Origin: Tidjanibacter massiliensis | GTDB taxonomy: Bacteria > Bacteroidota > Bacteroidia > Bacteroidales > Rikenellaceae | Assembly: GCF_900104605.1 (NCBI RefSeq) | Contig: NZ_LT629960.1 | Coordinates: 434,001 to 498,000 of the forward strand | DNA: 64,000 bases | Reading direction: 5' to 3' | In this document: positions 53,046-63,384 of the stretch, in pieces | Layout of the letters: each line of letters begins with the position of its first letter | Position numbering within the stretch: the first letter of the stretch is position 1 | The notes under the pieces: model-generated | Databases searched by the model: none | What the model was told of the DNA's origin: nothing | Seen by the model: only the letters and a program-made list of their open reading frames with translations | Made by a program: the position numbers and the translations under genes

Positions 53046-55976
53046 GTGGCAAAAATTAACAATATCCCAACCCTTACTGCCTATCAGCAAAAGTTTCTTG
53101 CATGGCAACTTGATCGTCGTCGCTCATCAAGTGATGAAGATAAGTTTACGAGTGTACTTGCTGAAGCTCAGGTTGATTTGAATCCGCATCAGGTGGATGC
53201 AGCGCTTTTTGCTTTCAAGTCTCCGTTGAGTATGGGAGCTGTTTTAGCTGACGAAGTAGGGCTTGGAAAAACCATCGAAGCAGCGCTTGTTATCTCACAA
53301 CAGTGGGCAGAGCGACATCGTCATATACTTGTCATTGCTCCGGCAACACTGCGAAAACAGTGGAGTATGGAATTGGAGGAAAAGTTTTTTCTCCCGTCGG
53401 TCATTCTGGAATCCAAGAATTTTAATCGTATCCTTGCCGATACATATAGTAATCCTTTTGATGATAAAGAACATATTGTAATTTGCTCTTACCAGTTCGC
53501 AAAGAAACAGATACGTCACATTGAACGTGTAAACTGGGATTTGGTAGTCCTTGACGAAGCGCATAAACTCCGTAATGTTTACAAATCAAGCAATAAGACT
53601 GCCATTGTCTTGAAGGAGGGGCTGAAAAACTACAAGAAATTGTTACTTACGGCTACACCATTGCAGAACAATGTCCAAGAGCTGTATGGTCTTATTTCTA
53701 TTATAGATGATGGCTATTTTGGGGGGCTTAAGAGCTTTAATACTCGATATGGTAAGACCGAACTTCGCAAGGAATCAACATATAAAGATTTGCGTGAGCG
53801 CATTCAGCCTATTATCCATCGCACATTGCGAAGCGACGTCCAGGAATACGTGAAATATACCGAGCGGAAGGCTTTGGTGCAGGAATATTATCCAAGTAAG
53901 GACGAACAGACCTTGGGTAAAATGGTCAGTGAATATTTGCAACGGGACGAATGTTTTGGTATGCCTCGCAGCCAGCGGTCGCTTATCACGCTTGTTCTGC
54001 ACAAGCTTTTATCATCGTCAACTTTTGCCATTGCAGGTACCTTGCAAACCATTATTGAACGCTTGGAAAATATAGTCGGGGATAATACCTCTGACGAAGC
54101 TCGCGATGCAGTGCTTGTGAACGAGCTTTCCAGCGATATGGAGGATTTTGAGGAATATGAAGACGAGTGGCTCGATGAGAACGATGAAGAATTGGACAAA
54201 GAAGAGAGAAAGCGTACATACTCGGCTGATGAGATTGAAGAAATTCGGTCAGAGATAAAATATCTGAAAGAGATTCACTCTCTTGCTCTTGGTATTGCCG
54301 AGAATACAAAGGGGGAATGTTTGCTTCAAGCCTTGCAGATTGCCTTTGAGGATAAACGGAAGAATGGGCAGCCTGAGAAAGCGCTTATCTTTACAGAAAG
54401 CAATCGCACCCAGCAATATCTGAAACAACTACTTGAAGCAAATGGATATGCTGGGCGTATAGTGCTGTTCAATGGGAGTAATACTGACCCTAAATCAAAA
54501 GAGATATATGCAGCATGGAAAGAGCGCTATGCGGGTACGTCTCGTATAACTGGTTCGTTGACAGCGGATAAACGACAGGCTCTTGTGGATTATTTTCGGG
54601 AAGAGGCGCAGATAATGATAGCAACCGAAGCGGCAAGCGAAGGTATCAATTTACAATTCTGTTCGCTGCTGGTAAATTTCGACTTGCCATGGAATCCACA
54701 ACGAGTAGAACAGCGCATAGGCCGCTGTCATCGTTATGGGCAGAAGAATGATGTGGTTGTGGTCAATTTCATCAATAAAGCCAATCGAGCCGACCAGCGC
54801 GTATATGAGTTGCTTGACCAGAAATATAACTTGTTCAAAGGCGTATTCGGTAGCAGCGACGAAGTACTGGGGAGTACAATGGATGGCATCGACTTCGAGC
54901 ATCGTGTACTTGACATCTACCAGACTTGTCGCACCACGGAGGAAATAGACGCTGCCTTTGACCGATTGCAGGAAGAAATGCGCCAGCAGATAGAGGAGGT
55001 ACTTGACAAAACACGTACTCGACTCATCGAGAATTTTGATCGCGACGTGGTCAATAAACTCAAAGTGCGCAAGTCTGCCGATGAACAAGCTTTGAGTCAA
55101 TTTTATCAACTGTTGTGGCAGCTCACTATAAGTATGCTTGGCAGCAGCATAGACAAAATTGACAGCAAGCGATATAGCTTCACCTTGCGTCAGACTCCTG
55201 CCGACGCTGGGCAGCCATTCTCCACAGGGCCATACCGTATGGGTAAAGATATTTCAGATGCCTATACCTACCGTGTAGGGCATCCGTTGGCGCAATATCT
55301 TCTTGCAAAGGCCAAACGGCAGGATACATCGGACACTGTCGGTATCGTATTCGACTATACCGATTCTCCGGAAAAGATGTCTGTAATTGAAAACGAGGTT
55401 GGCAAATATGGAATTCTTTCTGTTAAAATCGTGCACTACCATTCGCCAAAGGATGATGAAGACTGTATCATTGCCACAGCCGTTGATAGCGAAGGCCGTG
55501 TCATGCCGGATGATTTCGTTGAGAAATTGATGTCAATTAGCGGCCATGTCTCAAAGGACTTTTTGCCCGTTATGGATGACACTCATTTACAGACGGAGAT
55601 GGCCTTGAAGCGAAAGGCACTGAATGAAAGCATCGCTTTGCGCGACAAGCAATTTATCGATGAAGAAAGTGCCAAGATTGAACAATGGGCTGAAGATCAG
55701 ACCTTCTCGCTCGAAGAGGAGCTGCGTGACGTGAAGAAACGAATAAAGGAACGTGAGCGGGAATTCCGAAAAGAGACTGACGACCATCGCCGTCGGCAGT
55801 TGCAAACGGAAATCATTAATCTTCAGCGTAACCAGCGACAAAAACGTCAAGAACTGTTTTCTCTTGAGGACGAGATAATAGTACGTCGAGATGCTCTCAT
55901 CGCTGCCATCGACAGTTCGTTGGATAAAGCAGCCGAAGAGGAACATCTGTTTACCATAGCTTGGCAGGTAGTATAA
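53046..55976 (+). CDS. SNF2-family DNA helicase/translocase of a defence module
   Basis: A 976-residue ATPase starting with GTG. SNF2 motifs: motif I LADEVGLGKT (about 67-76), motif Ia APATLRKQW, motif II LDEAHKLRN (about 169-177), motif III TATPLQNN, and motif VI QRIGRCHRYGQ (about 555-566). A charged insert (about 360-420) and a C-terminal coiled-coil rich in Glu/Arg (about 860-960) are visible. It has no nuclease motif I recognise. It resembles SNF2 subunits seen in DISARM and other defence loci. Base use is less GC-rich than in the first 52 kb. The methyltransferase gene follows 33 bases later. Confidence 0.88.
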   Translation: MAKINNIPTLTAYQQKFLAWQLDRRRSSSDEDKFTSVLAEAQVDLNPHQVDAALFAFKSPLSMGAVLADEVGLGKTIEAALVISQQWAERHRHILVIAPATLRKQWSMELEEKFFLPSVILESKNFNRILADTYSNPFDDKEHIVICSYQFAKKQIRHIERVNWDLVVLDEAHKLRNVYKSSNKTAIVLKEGLKNYKKLLLTATPLQNNVQELYGLISIIDDGYFGGLKSFNTRYGKTELRKESTYKDLRERIQPIIHRTLRSDVQEYVKYTERKALVQEYYPSKDEQTLGKMVSEYLQRDECFGMPRSQRSLITLVLHKLLSSSTFAIAGTLQTIIERLENIVGDNTSDEARDAVLVNELSSDMEDFEEYEDEWLDENDEELDKEERKRTYSADEIEEIRSEIKYLKEIHSLALGIAENTKGECLLQALQIAFEDKRKNGQPEKALIFTESNRTQQYLKQLLEANGYAGRIVLFNGSNTDPKSKEIYAAWKERYAGTSRITGSLTADKRQALVDYFREEAQIMIATEAASEGINLQFCSLLVNFDLPWNPQRVEQRIGRCHRYGQKNDVVVVNFINKANRADQRVYELLDQKYNLFKGVFGSSDEVLGSTMDGIDFEHRVLDIYQTCRTTEEIDAAFDRLQEEMRQQIEEVLDKTRTRLIENFDRDVVNKLKVRKSADEQALSQFYQLLWQLTISMLGSSIDKIDSKRYSFTLRQTPADAGQPFSTGPYRMGKDISDAYTYRVGHPLAQYLLAKAKRQDTSDTVGIVFDYTDSPEKMSVIENEVGKYGILSVKIVHYHSPKDDEDCIIATAVDSEGRVMPDDFVEKLMSISGHVSKDFLPVMDDTHLQTEMALKRKALNESIALRDKQFIDEESAKIEQWAEDQTFSLEEELRDVKKRIKEREREFRKETDDHRRRQLQTEIINLQRNQRQKRQELFSLEDEIIVRRDALIAAIDSSLDKAAEEEHLFTIAWQVV

Positions 55977-56008
55977 ACGACAAAGTAATAAAATGGAATA
56001 AAAACAAT

Positions 56009-59000
56009 ATGGCAACACAATTTGATAAGTTCATAGCTACGATGAAGAAGGTGCTGATGCTTGACCAGGCAGACCTGGATTTCGGTATCTATCGCATCAT
56101 GAACAGGAAACGTGACCAAATAGAATCCTATCTCAACAATGACTTGCGCCGGCAGGTGGCCGAAGCTATCAGCGAGAATGCCTCCAATGATGCGGAAGCC
56201 CTGCAAAAGGAGCTGGCGAAGTTGGTTTCTACGCTGACGGAGGCGGGCATGAATCCCGACAATGCCCCCAAAGTCCAGGAGCTCAAGGAACGTATTGCCC
56301 GTTGCGGCAATAGTGAAGAGCTTGAAAATGAGGTGTATTCACACCTTTCTATATTCTTTGGCCGCTATTATGATGGTGGAGACTTTGTCTCTCAGCGCCG
56401 TTACAAGAAGGACGTATATGCCATACCTTACGAGGGCGAGGAGGTGAAACTGTATTGGGCCAATGCCGACCAGTATTATATCAAGACGGCCGAGTATTTC
56501 CGCAACTACCGTTTTGCTGTCGATGGCGATAAATTCTGCGAGTTTACCCTGCGTGAGGCTACCACTGAGCAAAACAACAATGTGGCTCAGAATAATATGG
56601 AGCGTCGTTTTGCTCTTTGTAAGGAAACGCCGATCGAGGTTATCGGTGATACGCTGCACATATACTTCACCTACGAACTGTACCCGAAGGCGACCAAGCA
56701 AAAGGCGCTTGTAGAGGCGGCTTTTGATGCAATCAAAAACGCTATCCCTGCTGAGTTTATTTCCGTTCTGGCTCCGCGTCCGACCGAAAGCGACCGCACC
56801 CGTACCCTGTTGCAGAAACATTTGAATGACTATGTAGCCCGCAACACGTTCGATTATTTCATTCATAAAGACCTTGGGGGCTTCCTTTCCCGCGAGCTCG
56901 ATTTCTACATCAAGAATGAAATACTGGTTATCGACGATATCAATGCGCGCACTCCCGGCGAATTCCTGAAGCATCTCACCGTAATCAAAGCCATAAAGAT
57001 GGTGGGCATGAAGCTCATTACCTTCCTGGCTTCATTGGAGAACTATCAGAAACGGCTGTGGCTGAAAAAGAAATTTGTCATAGAGTCCAACTATTGCATG
57101 ACGCTCGACCGTGTACCGGAAAGCCTCTACGCCGAGATTGCTGTCAACGATGCACAGCGCGAGGAGTGGGTGCGTCTGTTTGCGATTGACGGGATTGAAC
57201 GCGACCAGCGACACACGGCGGCCTATACCGTGCCGCTGTCGGTGGAATTCCTCAAGGAAAATCCTTTCCTCGTGCTCGATACCAAATTCTTTACGGCAGA
57301 GTTCAGGAATACTCTGCTTGCTTCTATCGACAATATTGATGAGCAGTGCGATGGCCTGCTCATCAACTCCGAGAACTTTCAGGCATTGGAACTGTTGCAG
57401 GAGAAGTATAAAGGAACAGTTGATTGTGTATATATTGATCCTCCATATAATTCTCCTTCTTCAGAAATTGCTTATAAAAATAGTTACAAACATTCATCGT
57501 GGCTAACCTTGATTAATGATAGACTGAATCTAGGGAAAAAGCTTCTATCATATGAAGGAAGCCAGGTTGTAGCTATTGATAAATATGAACATGGACGTTT
57601 ATATCTTCAATTATTGGAAATTTTTGAGGGTTATGATATTGTGTCTGTTGCAATTGAGCATAATAAAAAAGGGACAATGGGAGATCATTTTTCTTACAAT
57701 AATGAATATGCAATTTTTACAGTGCCGTATACGAGGAAGAAGTTAAATGTTCAGATAAGAAATAAAAATGATTGGGAATGGTCTAAGTTTAGGAATTGGG
57801 GAAGTGAATCAGAAAGAACCGATGCTAGAAATTGCTTTTTCCCTATTTATGTGAAAGATTTGCAAATTATAGGATACGGAAGCGTGTGTGATGATAATTT
57901 TCACCCGAAATCTAATGTTGAGATAAAGAATTTGTCTAAATGCTTTGACGCCTTCGGAAATCTTAAAGACGTGAATACTGATGTTGTGGCAATATATCCT
58001 ATTGATGTTCAAAATATAGAAAGGAAGTGGAGGTATGCTTTTCAGACGATGCCTGAAATTATCAATGTTTTAAAGGTTGTGAAAATAGGAGATAGAATAG
58101 ATATTGAAATGCCTAAGTATTCTGAGCAATTCAAAACCTTATGGTATGGTCCTAAATATAATGCGGGTGATTATGGGACTAAAATTTTAACATCGATGGG
58201 AATATCGAAAGACCTATTTCAATTCCCAAAATCAATTTTTACGACTAGAGATTGTGTTTATGCCGTAACAGAGAAAAATAGTTATATAATTGATTATTTC
58301 GCAGGTTCTGGTACTACAGGTCATGCAGTTATCAACCTTAACAGAAAGGATCAAGGCAAGCGCAAGTATATTCTCTGTGAAATGGGCGAATATTTTGATA
58401 CGGTAACCAAACCTCGTATTCAAAAGGTAATTTACAGCAAGGATTGGGACGGAGGCAAACCTGTGTCACGTGAGGGCAGCAGCCATTGTTTCAAATATAT
58501 GCGTTTGGAGCAGTACGAGGATACGCTCAATAACCTTACCATAGAGCCGGCAAATATCAGCAAAGATAATGTCGACTTTTATGGCGGATACATGCTTGGC
58601 TATATGCTCGACATCGAGACTCGCGATTCGCTTTTCAATATGCAGTGGTTTAGAAATCCGTGGAATATGAAGCTGCGCATCATCCGGCAGAATGAAACAC
58701 GTGAAGAGAATATCGATGTAATCGAAACGTTCAACTACCTTATCGGTCTGAATGTAACGAGCATTCTCCATCCCAAGAAAGGGGTTTGCACGGTCGAGGG
58801 TGTGACCCGCCGCGGGGAACGCACACTGGTTATCTGGCGTGACTGCGACACGGTGGACAATGATGCGCTTAACGATTTCTTCCGTCGTATGAGCTATTCT
58901 ACGCGCGACACGGAGTTCGACCGCATCTATGTGAATGGCGACAACAACCTGGAGAATCTGCGCACCGATGAAGAGCAATGGAAAGTGGTTCTCACTGAGC

Positions 59001-59035
59001 AGGAGTTTGCAAAACGCATGTTTGAGGATTGCTAA
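56009..59035 (+). CDS. Large beta-class adenine DNA methyltransferase, type III Mod-like
   Basis: A 1008-residue methyltransferase. The catalytic motif IV DPPY is at residues 477-480 and the AdoMet motif I FAGSGTT at about 764-770. That order, with the target-recognition region between, is the beta class used by type III Mod. An N-terminal extension of about 470 residues and a C-terminal region of about 210 make it far longer than ordinary Mod (about 640). The stretch of about 57420-58330 is markedly more AT-rich than the sequences on either side. The start is the ATG at 56009; the open frame from 55961 overlaps the helicase gene. Confidence 0.88.
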   Translation: MATQFDKFIATMKKVLMLDQADLDFGIYRIMNRKRDQIESYLNNDLRRQVAEAISENASNDAEALQKELAKLVSTLTEAGMNPDNAPKVQELKERIARCGNSEELENEVYSHLSIFFGRYYDGGDFVSQRRYKKDVYAIPYEGEEVKLYWANADQYYIKTAEYFRNYRFAVDGDKFCEFTLREATTEQNNNVAQNNMERRFALCKETPIEVIGDTLHIYFTYELYPKATKQKALVEAAFDAIKNAIPAEFISVLAPRPTESDRTRTLLQKHLNDYVARNTFDYFIHKDLGGFLSRELDFYIKNEILVIDDINARTPGEFLKHLTVIKAIKMVGMKLITFLASLENYQKRLWLKKKFVIESNYCMTLDRVPESLYAEIAVNDAQREEWVRLFAIDGIERDQRHTAAYTVPLSVEFLKENPFLVLDTKFFTAEFRNTLLASIDNIDEQCDGLLINSENFQALELLQEKYKGTVDCVYIDPPYNSPSSEIAYKNSYKHSSWLTLINDRLNLGKKLLSYEGSQVVAIDKYEHGRLYLQLLEIFEGYDIVSVAIEHNKKGTMGDHFSYNNEYAIFTVPYTRKKLNVQIRNKNDWEWSKFRNWGSESERTDARNCFFPIYVKDLQIIGYGSVCDDNFHPKSNVEIKNLSKCFDAFGNLKDVNTDVVAIYPIDVQNIERKWRYAFQTMPEIINVLKVVKIGDRIDIEMPKYSEQFKTLWYGPKYNAGDYGTKILTSMGISKDLFQFPKSIFTTRDCVYAVTEKNSYIIDYFAGSGTTGHAVINLNRKDQGKRKYILCEMGEYFDTVTKPRIQKVIYSKDWDGGKPVSREGSSHCFKYMRLEQYEDTLNNLTIEPANISKDNVDFYGGYMLGYMLDIETRDSLFNMQWFRNPWNMKLRIIRQNETREENIDVIETFNYLIGLNVTSILHPKKGVCTVEGVTRRGERTLVIWRDCDTVDNDALNDFFRRMSYSTRDTEFDRIYVNGDNNLENLRTDEEQWKVVLTEQEFAKRMFEDC

Positions 59036-59050
59036 AACCGGAGAAGCACC

Positions 59051-62000
59051 ATGCCAAGAAAACAAAGACAAACAAGACAACCACAGGTTGAAGGCAAGCT
59101 GAGCAATTCGCTTGTCCTCAATCGGTATCTACTCTCGCTGTTTGGTGCTTCCAGTTTGGAAGCGCTTAGCGAACATTTGAAAGACCCCGTTCTTGAAGGT
59201 TGGGACGAAAACAATGTGTCGTACTTTCACAAAGAGCTTGTGCAGCGGTTGTTTGCAACCAGCGAGCTGACCGAGGAGATGTTGTTGGCTTATGACGAGC
59301 ATATTTTCCGTCACACCAAGGCAATCAGCGAGAAACGCGAAGCTCGGATCAGGTGGAAATATTTCCAGTATCTTAGTCTGTTATTCACGGAGATATATCT
59401 CGACAAATATTTCAGCGACAAGAAGAAGTTGCTTGCCGATATTAACACATATCTTCAATCTGGTTTCAATGCCGATCCGAAAACTTATCATGGCATGACG
59501 GATTTCACGGAAGCCGATCTTAACAAGGTGGCTTTCTGGTCGGCTACGGGTTCGGGTAAGACACTGCTCATGCATGTAAATGTGTTGCAGTATCGCCATT
59601 ATGCCGGGAAATATCGTCAGAAGCCTAATCGCATCATTCTGATTACGCCTAATGAGGGCTTGACAAACCAGCACCTTGAAGAGTTCCGGAAGAGCAATAT
59701 CGGAGCAGATGTGTTCAACAAGAACACCGCCAGCGGGATGTTTGCGGGTCATGACATTGATGTTCTTGAGATTACCAAACTTGGAGACACTGATGGCGAC
59801 AAGACGGTGGCAGTGGGCTTTTTTGAGGGCAACAACCTGGTGTTGGTAGATGAAGGGCATCGAGGCTCCGGCGGTGATGCATGGAAACAAAGACGCGACA
59901 AATTGTGTGAAACCGGATTCTCTTTTGAGTATAGTGCCACTTTCGGTCAGTCGATATCCGCGATCAGCAATGCTGCAAAACGTCTGGAGATGCTGCACGA
60001 GTATGGCAAGGCTACGCTTTTCGACTACAGCTATCGCTATTTTTATAATGATGGCTATGGTAAGGACTACCAGATTCTGAACATGAACAGCAATTGGGGC
60101 AGTTCGCTTAGCGACAACCAGCTCATCATGTACCTGACGGCTTGTATGCTCAACTTCTACGAGCAACAGCGTTTGTATCGTGACAATCGGGCTGATTTAC
60201 GTCCATTCCTTTTGGAGAATCCTCTTGCCGTGTTTGTAGGTGGCTCGGTGACGGCTGATAAAAGTATCGGGTCACAGGAAGTCAGCGACATTGTCTTTAT
60301 TCTGAAATTCTTTCAGCAGTTCATTGCCGATAAACAGGCTTCAATCGGCAATATAGATCATCTCTTGCATGGAAGTGATGGGCTTACTGACAAGTATGGG
60401 CATCCTGTCTTTGCACGTCAGTTTGCCTATTTGCGCAACCTGCCGGAACATGGGGCGGAAGACATATACAATGATATGCTGGGGCTGGTGTTCCATTGCT
60501 CGGTTGCAGGAGCACATTTGCACCTTGACAACTTGAAAGGTAAGGACGGCGAGATAGGTATGCGCATCGGCAATGGCGAATACTTCGGCATCATCAACGT
60601 TGGAGACAGTGGTACGTTGGCAAAGAAATGCGAGGAAGTCGGACTTAACGTAATGAGTAAGGAGTATACCGAAAAGTCGCTTTTTGCCAATATCAATAAG
60701 CCCGACAGTAGTCTGAATATTCTCATAGGTAGCAAGAAATTCACGGAAGGATGGTCGTCGTGGCGCGTTTCTACCATGGGCTTGCTCAACGTGGGTAAGT
60801 CGGAGGGGAGTCAGATTATCCAGTTATTTGGCCGAGGTGTACGTTTGAAAGGCTATAAGTTCTCGCTGAAACGTTCCTCTGCCCTGGACGCTTCTCTTCA
60901 GCCAGAAAGTAAACCGCGTTTTATGTATAACCTTGAAACGCTCAATATTTTTGGTATTAAGGCCGATTATATGGAACAGTTCAAGCAGTTCCTCGAAGAT
61001 GAAGGCCTGCCGACAAATGACTCTGATTGGGAGAAGTTTGATTTGCCTGTTTTGCCCGTTGCCAATCTCAGAGGAAAGCGGTTGAAATACCTGAAGATAA
61101 AAGCAGGCTGTGATTTCAAGAAGGATGAGAAGGTAATAATTAAAGCAGGTATGCTGAGTAATACTCCTATTACGCTTGATTATTATCCGAAAATACAAGC
61201 GATGCGCAGTGCGGGCCGCAAGAGTATTCTTGACGAGACAAATACCACTTTGCATAAAGCAATATTGACACCGGAGCATCTTGCATTCGTTGATTGGAAC
61301 AGGATATACTTTGCCATAATAGACTACAAAAATGAACGTAGCTGGTATAATCTGTGTGTGTCTTCCGAAGATATCAAGGAAATAGCCTTGGATAGCAGCT
61401 GGTACACGCTGTTTATTCCCGAACCTCAGATGTCGTTTACGGATTTTGGCAGCCAGACGGCTATGTGGCATGATATTCTTGTCGCTCTGTTAAAAGGCTA
61501 TGTAGAAAAGGTGTATAACAATGCGAAAAGCCGTTGGATGAGCCGAAATGTGGAGACTGCATACCTTGACAGCAGCCATCCTAATTTTGAAGAGGAATAT
61601 CGTGTCCTTATACACAAGGAATTGTTCAAGAACGAGGATGAAGCTGGTTTCTGCAAGGCAATCAATAAGCTGAAACAGGAATTGACGGCAGGTACCTTTT
61701 CGAAATCAATCAGGATTGCAAATTCGAACGATTTTGAAGCGTTGTGTATAGCCGGACACCTGTATCAGCCGTTACTGTATCTGAATGAATCGAGCTTCAA
61801 ACACAAGGAAATCGGCAATCTCATTGAAGTGAGGCCTGTAGCGTTGAACAAAGGTGAACGTGATTTCGTATGCGATATACAACGGTTCTTTGATAATAAT
61901 CCTGCTTTTTTTGAAGGTAAATCATTGTATTTACTTCGCAACAAAAGTCGTAAAGGTATTGGATTCTTTGATGATAGTGGATTCTATCCTGATTTTATCG

Positions 62001-62341
62001 TATGGCTTGTCGTAGGCGAGCATCAGTATGTGTCGTTTATTGATCCTAAGGGTATTACATATTTGAATGGCTTCGCCAGCAGCAAAATTCAGTTGTATAA
62101 AGTTATCCGTGATGATATAGAGCCGGGATTGCACGATACAAGTATTACCTTGAATAGCTATATTATCTCAAACACGGAGATGAAAGATGTGAAGCATTGG
62201 GTTGATTTCCCGGAATTGGATTTGAGCAGCAAACAGAAGAAGTTCAATGAACATCATGTCTATTTTCAAGGAGACCAAAGGGACTCATATATTAGACTGA
62301 TATTGGAGAATATGATTTCCTCGTCAGAGACCAATGTGTAA
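59051..62341 (+). CDS. Type III restriction subunit-like helicase-nuclease (Res)
   Basis: A 1096-residue protein. Superfamily-2 helicase motifs: WSATGSGKT (about 163-171), LVDEGHRG (about 265-272, DEGH instead of DEAH), SATFGQSI, and FGRGVRLKGY (motif VI). Near the C-terminus, FYPDFIVW (about 977-984) and FIDPKG (about 997-1002) form a PD-x-(D/E)xK nuclease site. This is the Res plan of type III restriction enzymes. It starts 15 bases after the methyltransferase stop codon. Followed by a stable terminator. Confidence 0.88.
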   Translation: MPRKQRQTRQPQVEGKLSNSLVLNRYLLSLFGASSLEALSEHLKDPVLEGWDENNVSYFHKELVQRLFATSELTEEMLLAYDEHIFRHTKAISEKREARIRWKYFQYLSLLFTEIYLDKYFSDKKKLLADINTYLQSGFNADPKTYHGMTDFTEADLNKVAFWSATGSGKTLLMHVNVLQYRHYAGKYRQKPNRIILITPNEGLTNQHLEEFRKSNIGADVFNKNTASGMFAGHDIDVLEITKLGDTDGDKTVAVGFFEGNNLVLVDEGHRGSGGDAWKQRRDKLCETGFSFEYSATFGQSISAISNAAKRLEMLHEYGKATLFDYSYRYFYNDGYGKDYQILNMNSNWGSSLSDNQLIMYLTACMLNFYEQQRLYRDNRADLRPFLLENPLAVFVGGSVTADKSIGSQEVSDIVFILKFFQQFIADKQASIGNIDHLLHGSDGLTDKYGHPVFARQFAYLRNLPEHGAEDIYNDMLGLVFHCSVAGAHLHLDNLKGKDGEIGMRIGNGEYFGIINVGDSGTLAKKCEEVGLNVMSKEYTEKSLFANINKPDSSLNILIGSKKFTEGWSSWRVSTMGLLNVGKSEGSQIIQLFGRGVRLKGYKFSLKRSSALDASLQPESKPRFMYNLETLNIFGIKADYMEQFKQFLEDEGLPTNDSDWEKFDLPVLPVANLRGKRLKYLKIKAGCDFKKDEKVIIKAGMLSNTPITLDYYPKIQAMRSAGRKSILDETNTTLHKAILTPEHLAFVDWNRIYFAIIDYKNERSWYNLCVSSEDIKEIALDSSWYTLFIPEPQMSFTDFGSQTAMWHDILVALLKGYVEKVYNNAKSRWMSRNVETAYLDSSHPNFEEEYRVLIHKELFKNEDEAGFCKAINKLKQELTAGTFSKSIRIANSNDFEALCIAGHLYQPLLYLNESSFKHKEIGNLIEVRPVALNKGERDFVCDIQRFFDNNPAFFEGKSLYLLRNKSRKGIGFFDDSGFYPDFIVWLVVGEHQYVSFIDPKGITYLNGFASSKIQLYKVIRDDIEPGLHDTSITLNSYIISNTEMKDVKHWVDFPELDLSSKQKKFNEHHVYFQGDQRDSYIRLILENMISSSETNV

Positions 62342-62443
62342 ACGAATGCTGTTTTCAACATGTGTGTTTGGGAAAAACGGTCTTCAGAAATTTCAGATAG
62401 GCATTTGCATACAAGTTTGCACCGATAGTTCAGAGATAGAAAA

Positions 62444-62478
62444 ATCCCCTTGTTGTAAATAAGTTACAACAAGGGGAT
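62444..62478. terminator. Bidirectional terminator of the restriction operon
   Basis: Perfect 15-bp stem ATCCCCTTGTTGTAA / TTACAACAAGGGGAT with a 5-base loop and T-rich 3' flank. Confidence 0.85.
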
Positions 62479-63372
62479 TATCTGATTTTTTGTATTTTAA
62501 TTCGACGGTATAAAGTTGATTATCTGTTCGCCGTTGTCCGCAACATTGTCGATTGTGATTTTATCGTTTTTCAGTGATTGTGCCGACCACGTTGGCACCG
62601 TCAGAATATCTGAATCCTGTAAATGTGATGTATAGCCTTTCAGGACTTGTGGAAAAAGTTTGTAGTTCATAATCCACGACCTGAAATTCGGAAATCTGAT
62701 GGTCTGCCATTGCTGTTTTTGAGAATGTAGTGTGTTACTATGTGAGTACACCATGCTTTGCTTGTCAATACATTCTAATAAACTGCTTGAAAATGAATAA
62801 GTTGCTGTTTAAACGGTAGAAAAGCTCTTTTTCGCTTGTTTTTCAGACCAAAAATCGTCCGTTTTGCCGCACTTTTCACTTGAATCAGAACCAACGGGAA
62901 AACTTCCTTTCCCCGTCCGAAGTCCACCTGTTTTCTCCGATGCGAAGTTACGAAAATATGCGGGATTTTCACCAACTGATGTCAACTAAAAACAAGATGC
63001 ACTCACGAATATTTTTGCAGCCAAAAGAAAAAAACAGGTGGTGTTATTTCTGGATTTTTATAAATCGGGGTTGGCTCGTTTGGCGAAGCCATTTCTTTTC
63101 TTCCCTCTGTTTTGACTTTACTTTATTAGGCGTATATATGAGAACGGGGATAAAGTAAAGTGCTTGTGTGTTTGGCGGATGTGTATAGTTGGATAGGACA
63201 ATACCGGATTGAGAAAAATTTGGTGGATATTGACAAAATGCCGAAAAATATTTGGTGGGAAGTGTAATTCACTTTGTTTTCCTACGTGCTTTCACTAAAG
63301 ATCAGGATTATATAAAAGCAATATTTTGTGTGGAAAAATATATTGAATATGCTTTTATATTAAAATAATAGC
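62479..63372. other. AT-rich gene-poor region between restriction module and abiEi
   Basis: The only sizeable frames are an 85-codon one on the minus strand (62497-62754) and shorter ones on both strands. None resembles a known family. They may be remnants of earlier insertions. Confidence 0.45.
62497..62754 (-). CDS. Hypothetical protein or remnant
   Basis: An 85-codon frame on the minus strand. The predicted protein has no signal or membrane segment, and no recognised domain (FRSWIMNYKLFPQVLKGY is the most structured-looking stretch). It may be a C-terminal fragment of a larger lost gene. Low confidence that it is expressed. Confidence 0.2.
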   Translation of the reverse strand: MVYSHSNTLHSQKQQWQTIRFPNFRSWIMNYKLFPQVLKGYTSHLQDSDILTVPTWSAQSLKNDKITIDNVADNGEQIINFIPSN

Positions 63373-63380
63373 TATCTTTG
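63373..63380 (+). promoter_or_regulatory. -7 box just before abiEi
   Basis: TATCTTTG ends 4 bases before the ATG at 63385. If used, the transcript would be leaderless or nearly so. Confidence 0.5.
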
Positions 63381-63384
63381 TGCC

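Noticed and set aside
62880-63158. 92-codon plus-strand frame in the AT-rich gap
   Set aside because: No start context, motif or neighbour support; another frame exists on the minus strand at the same place.
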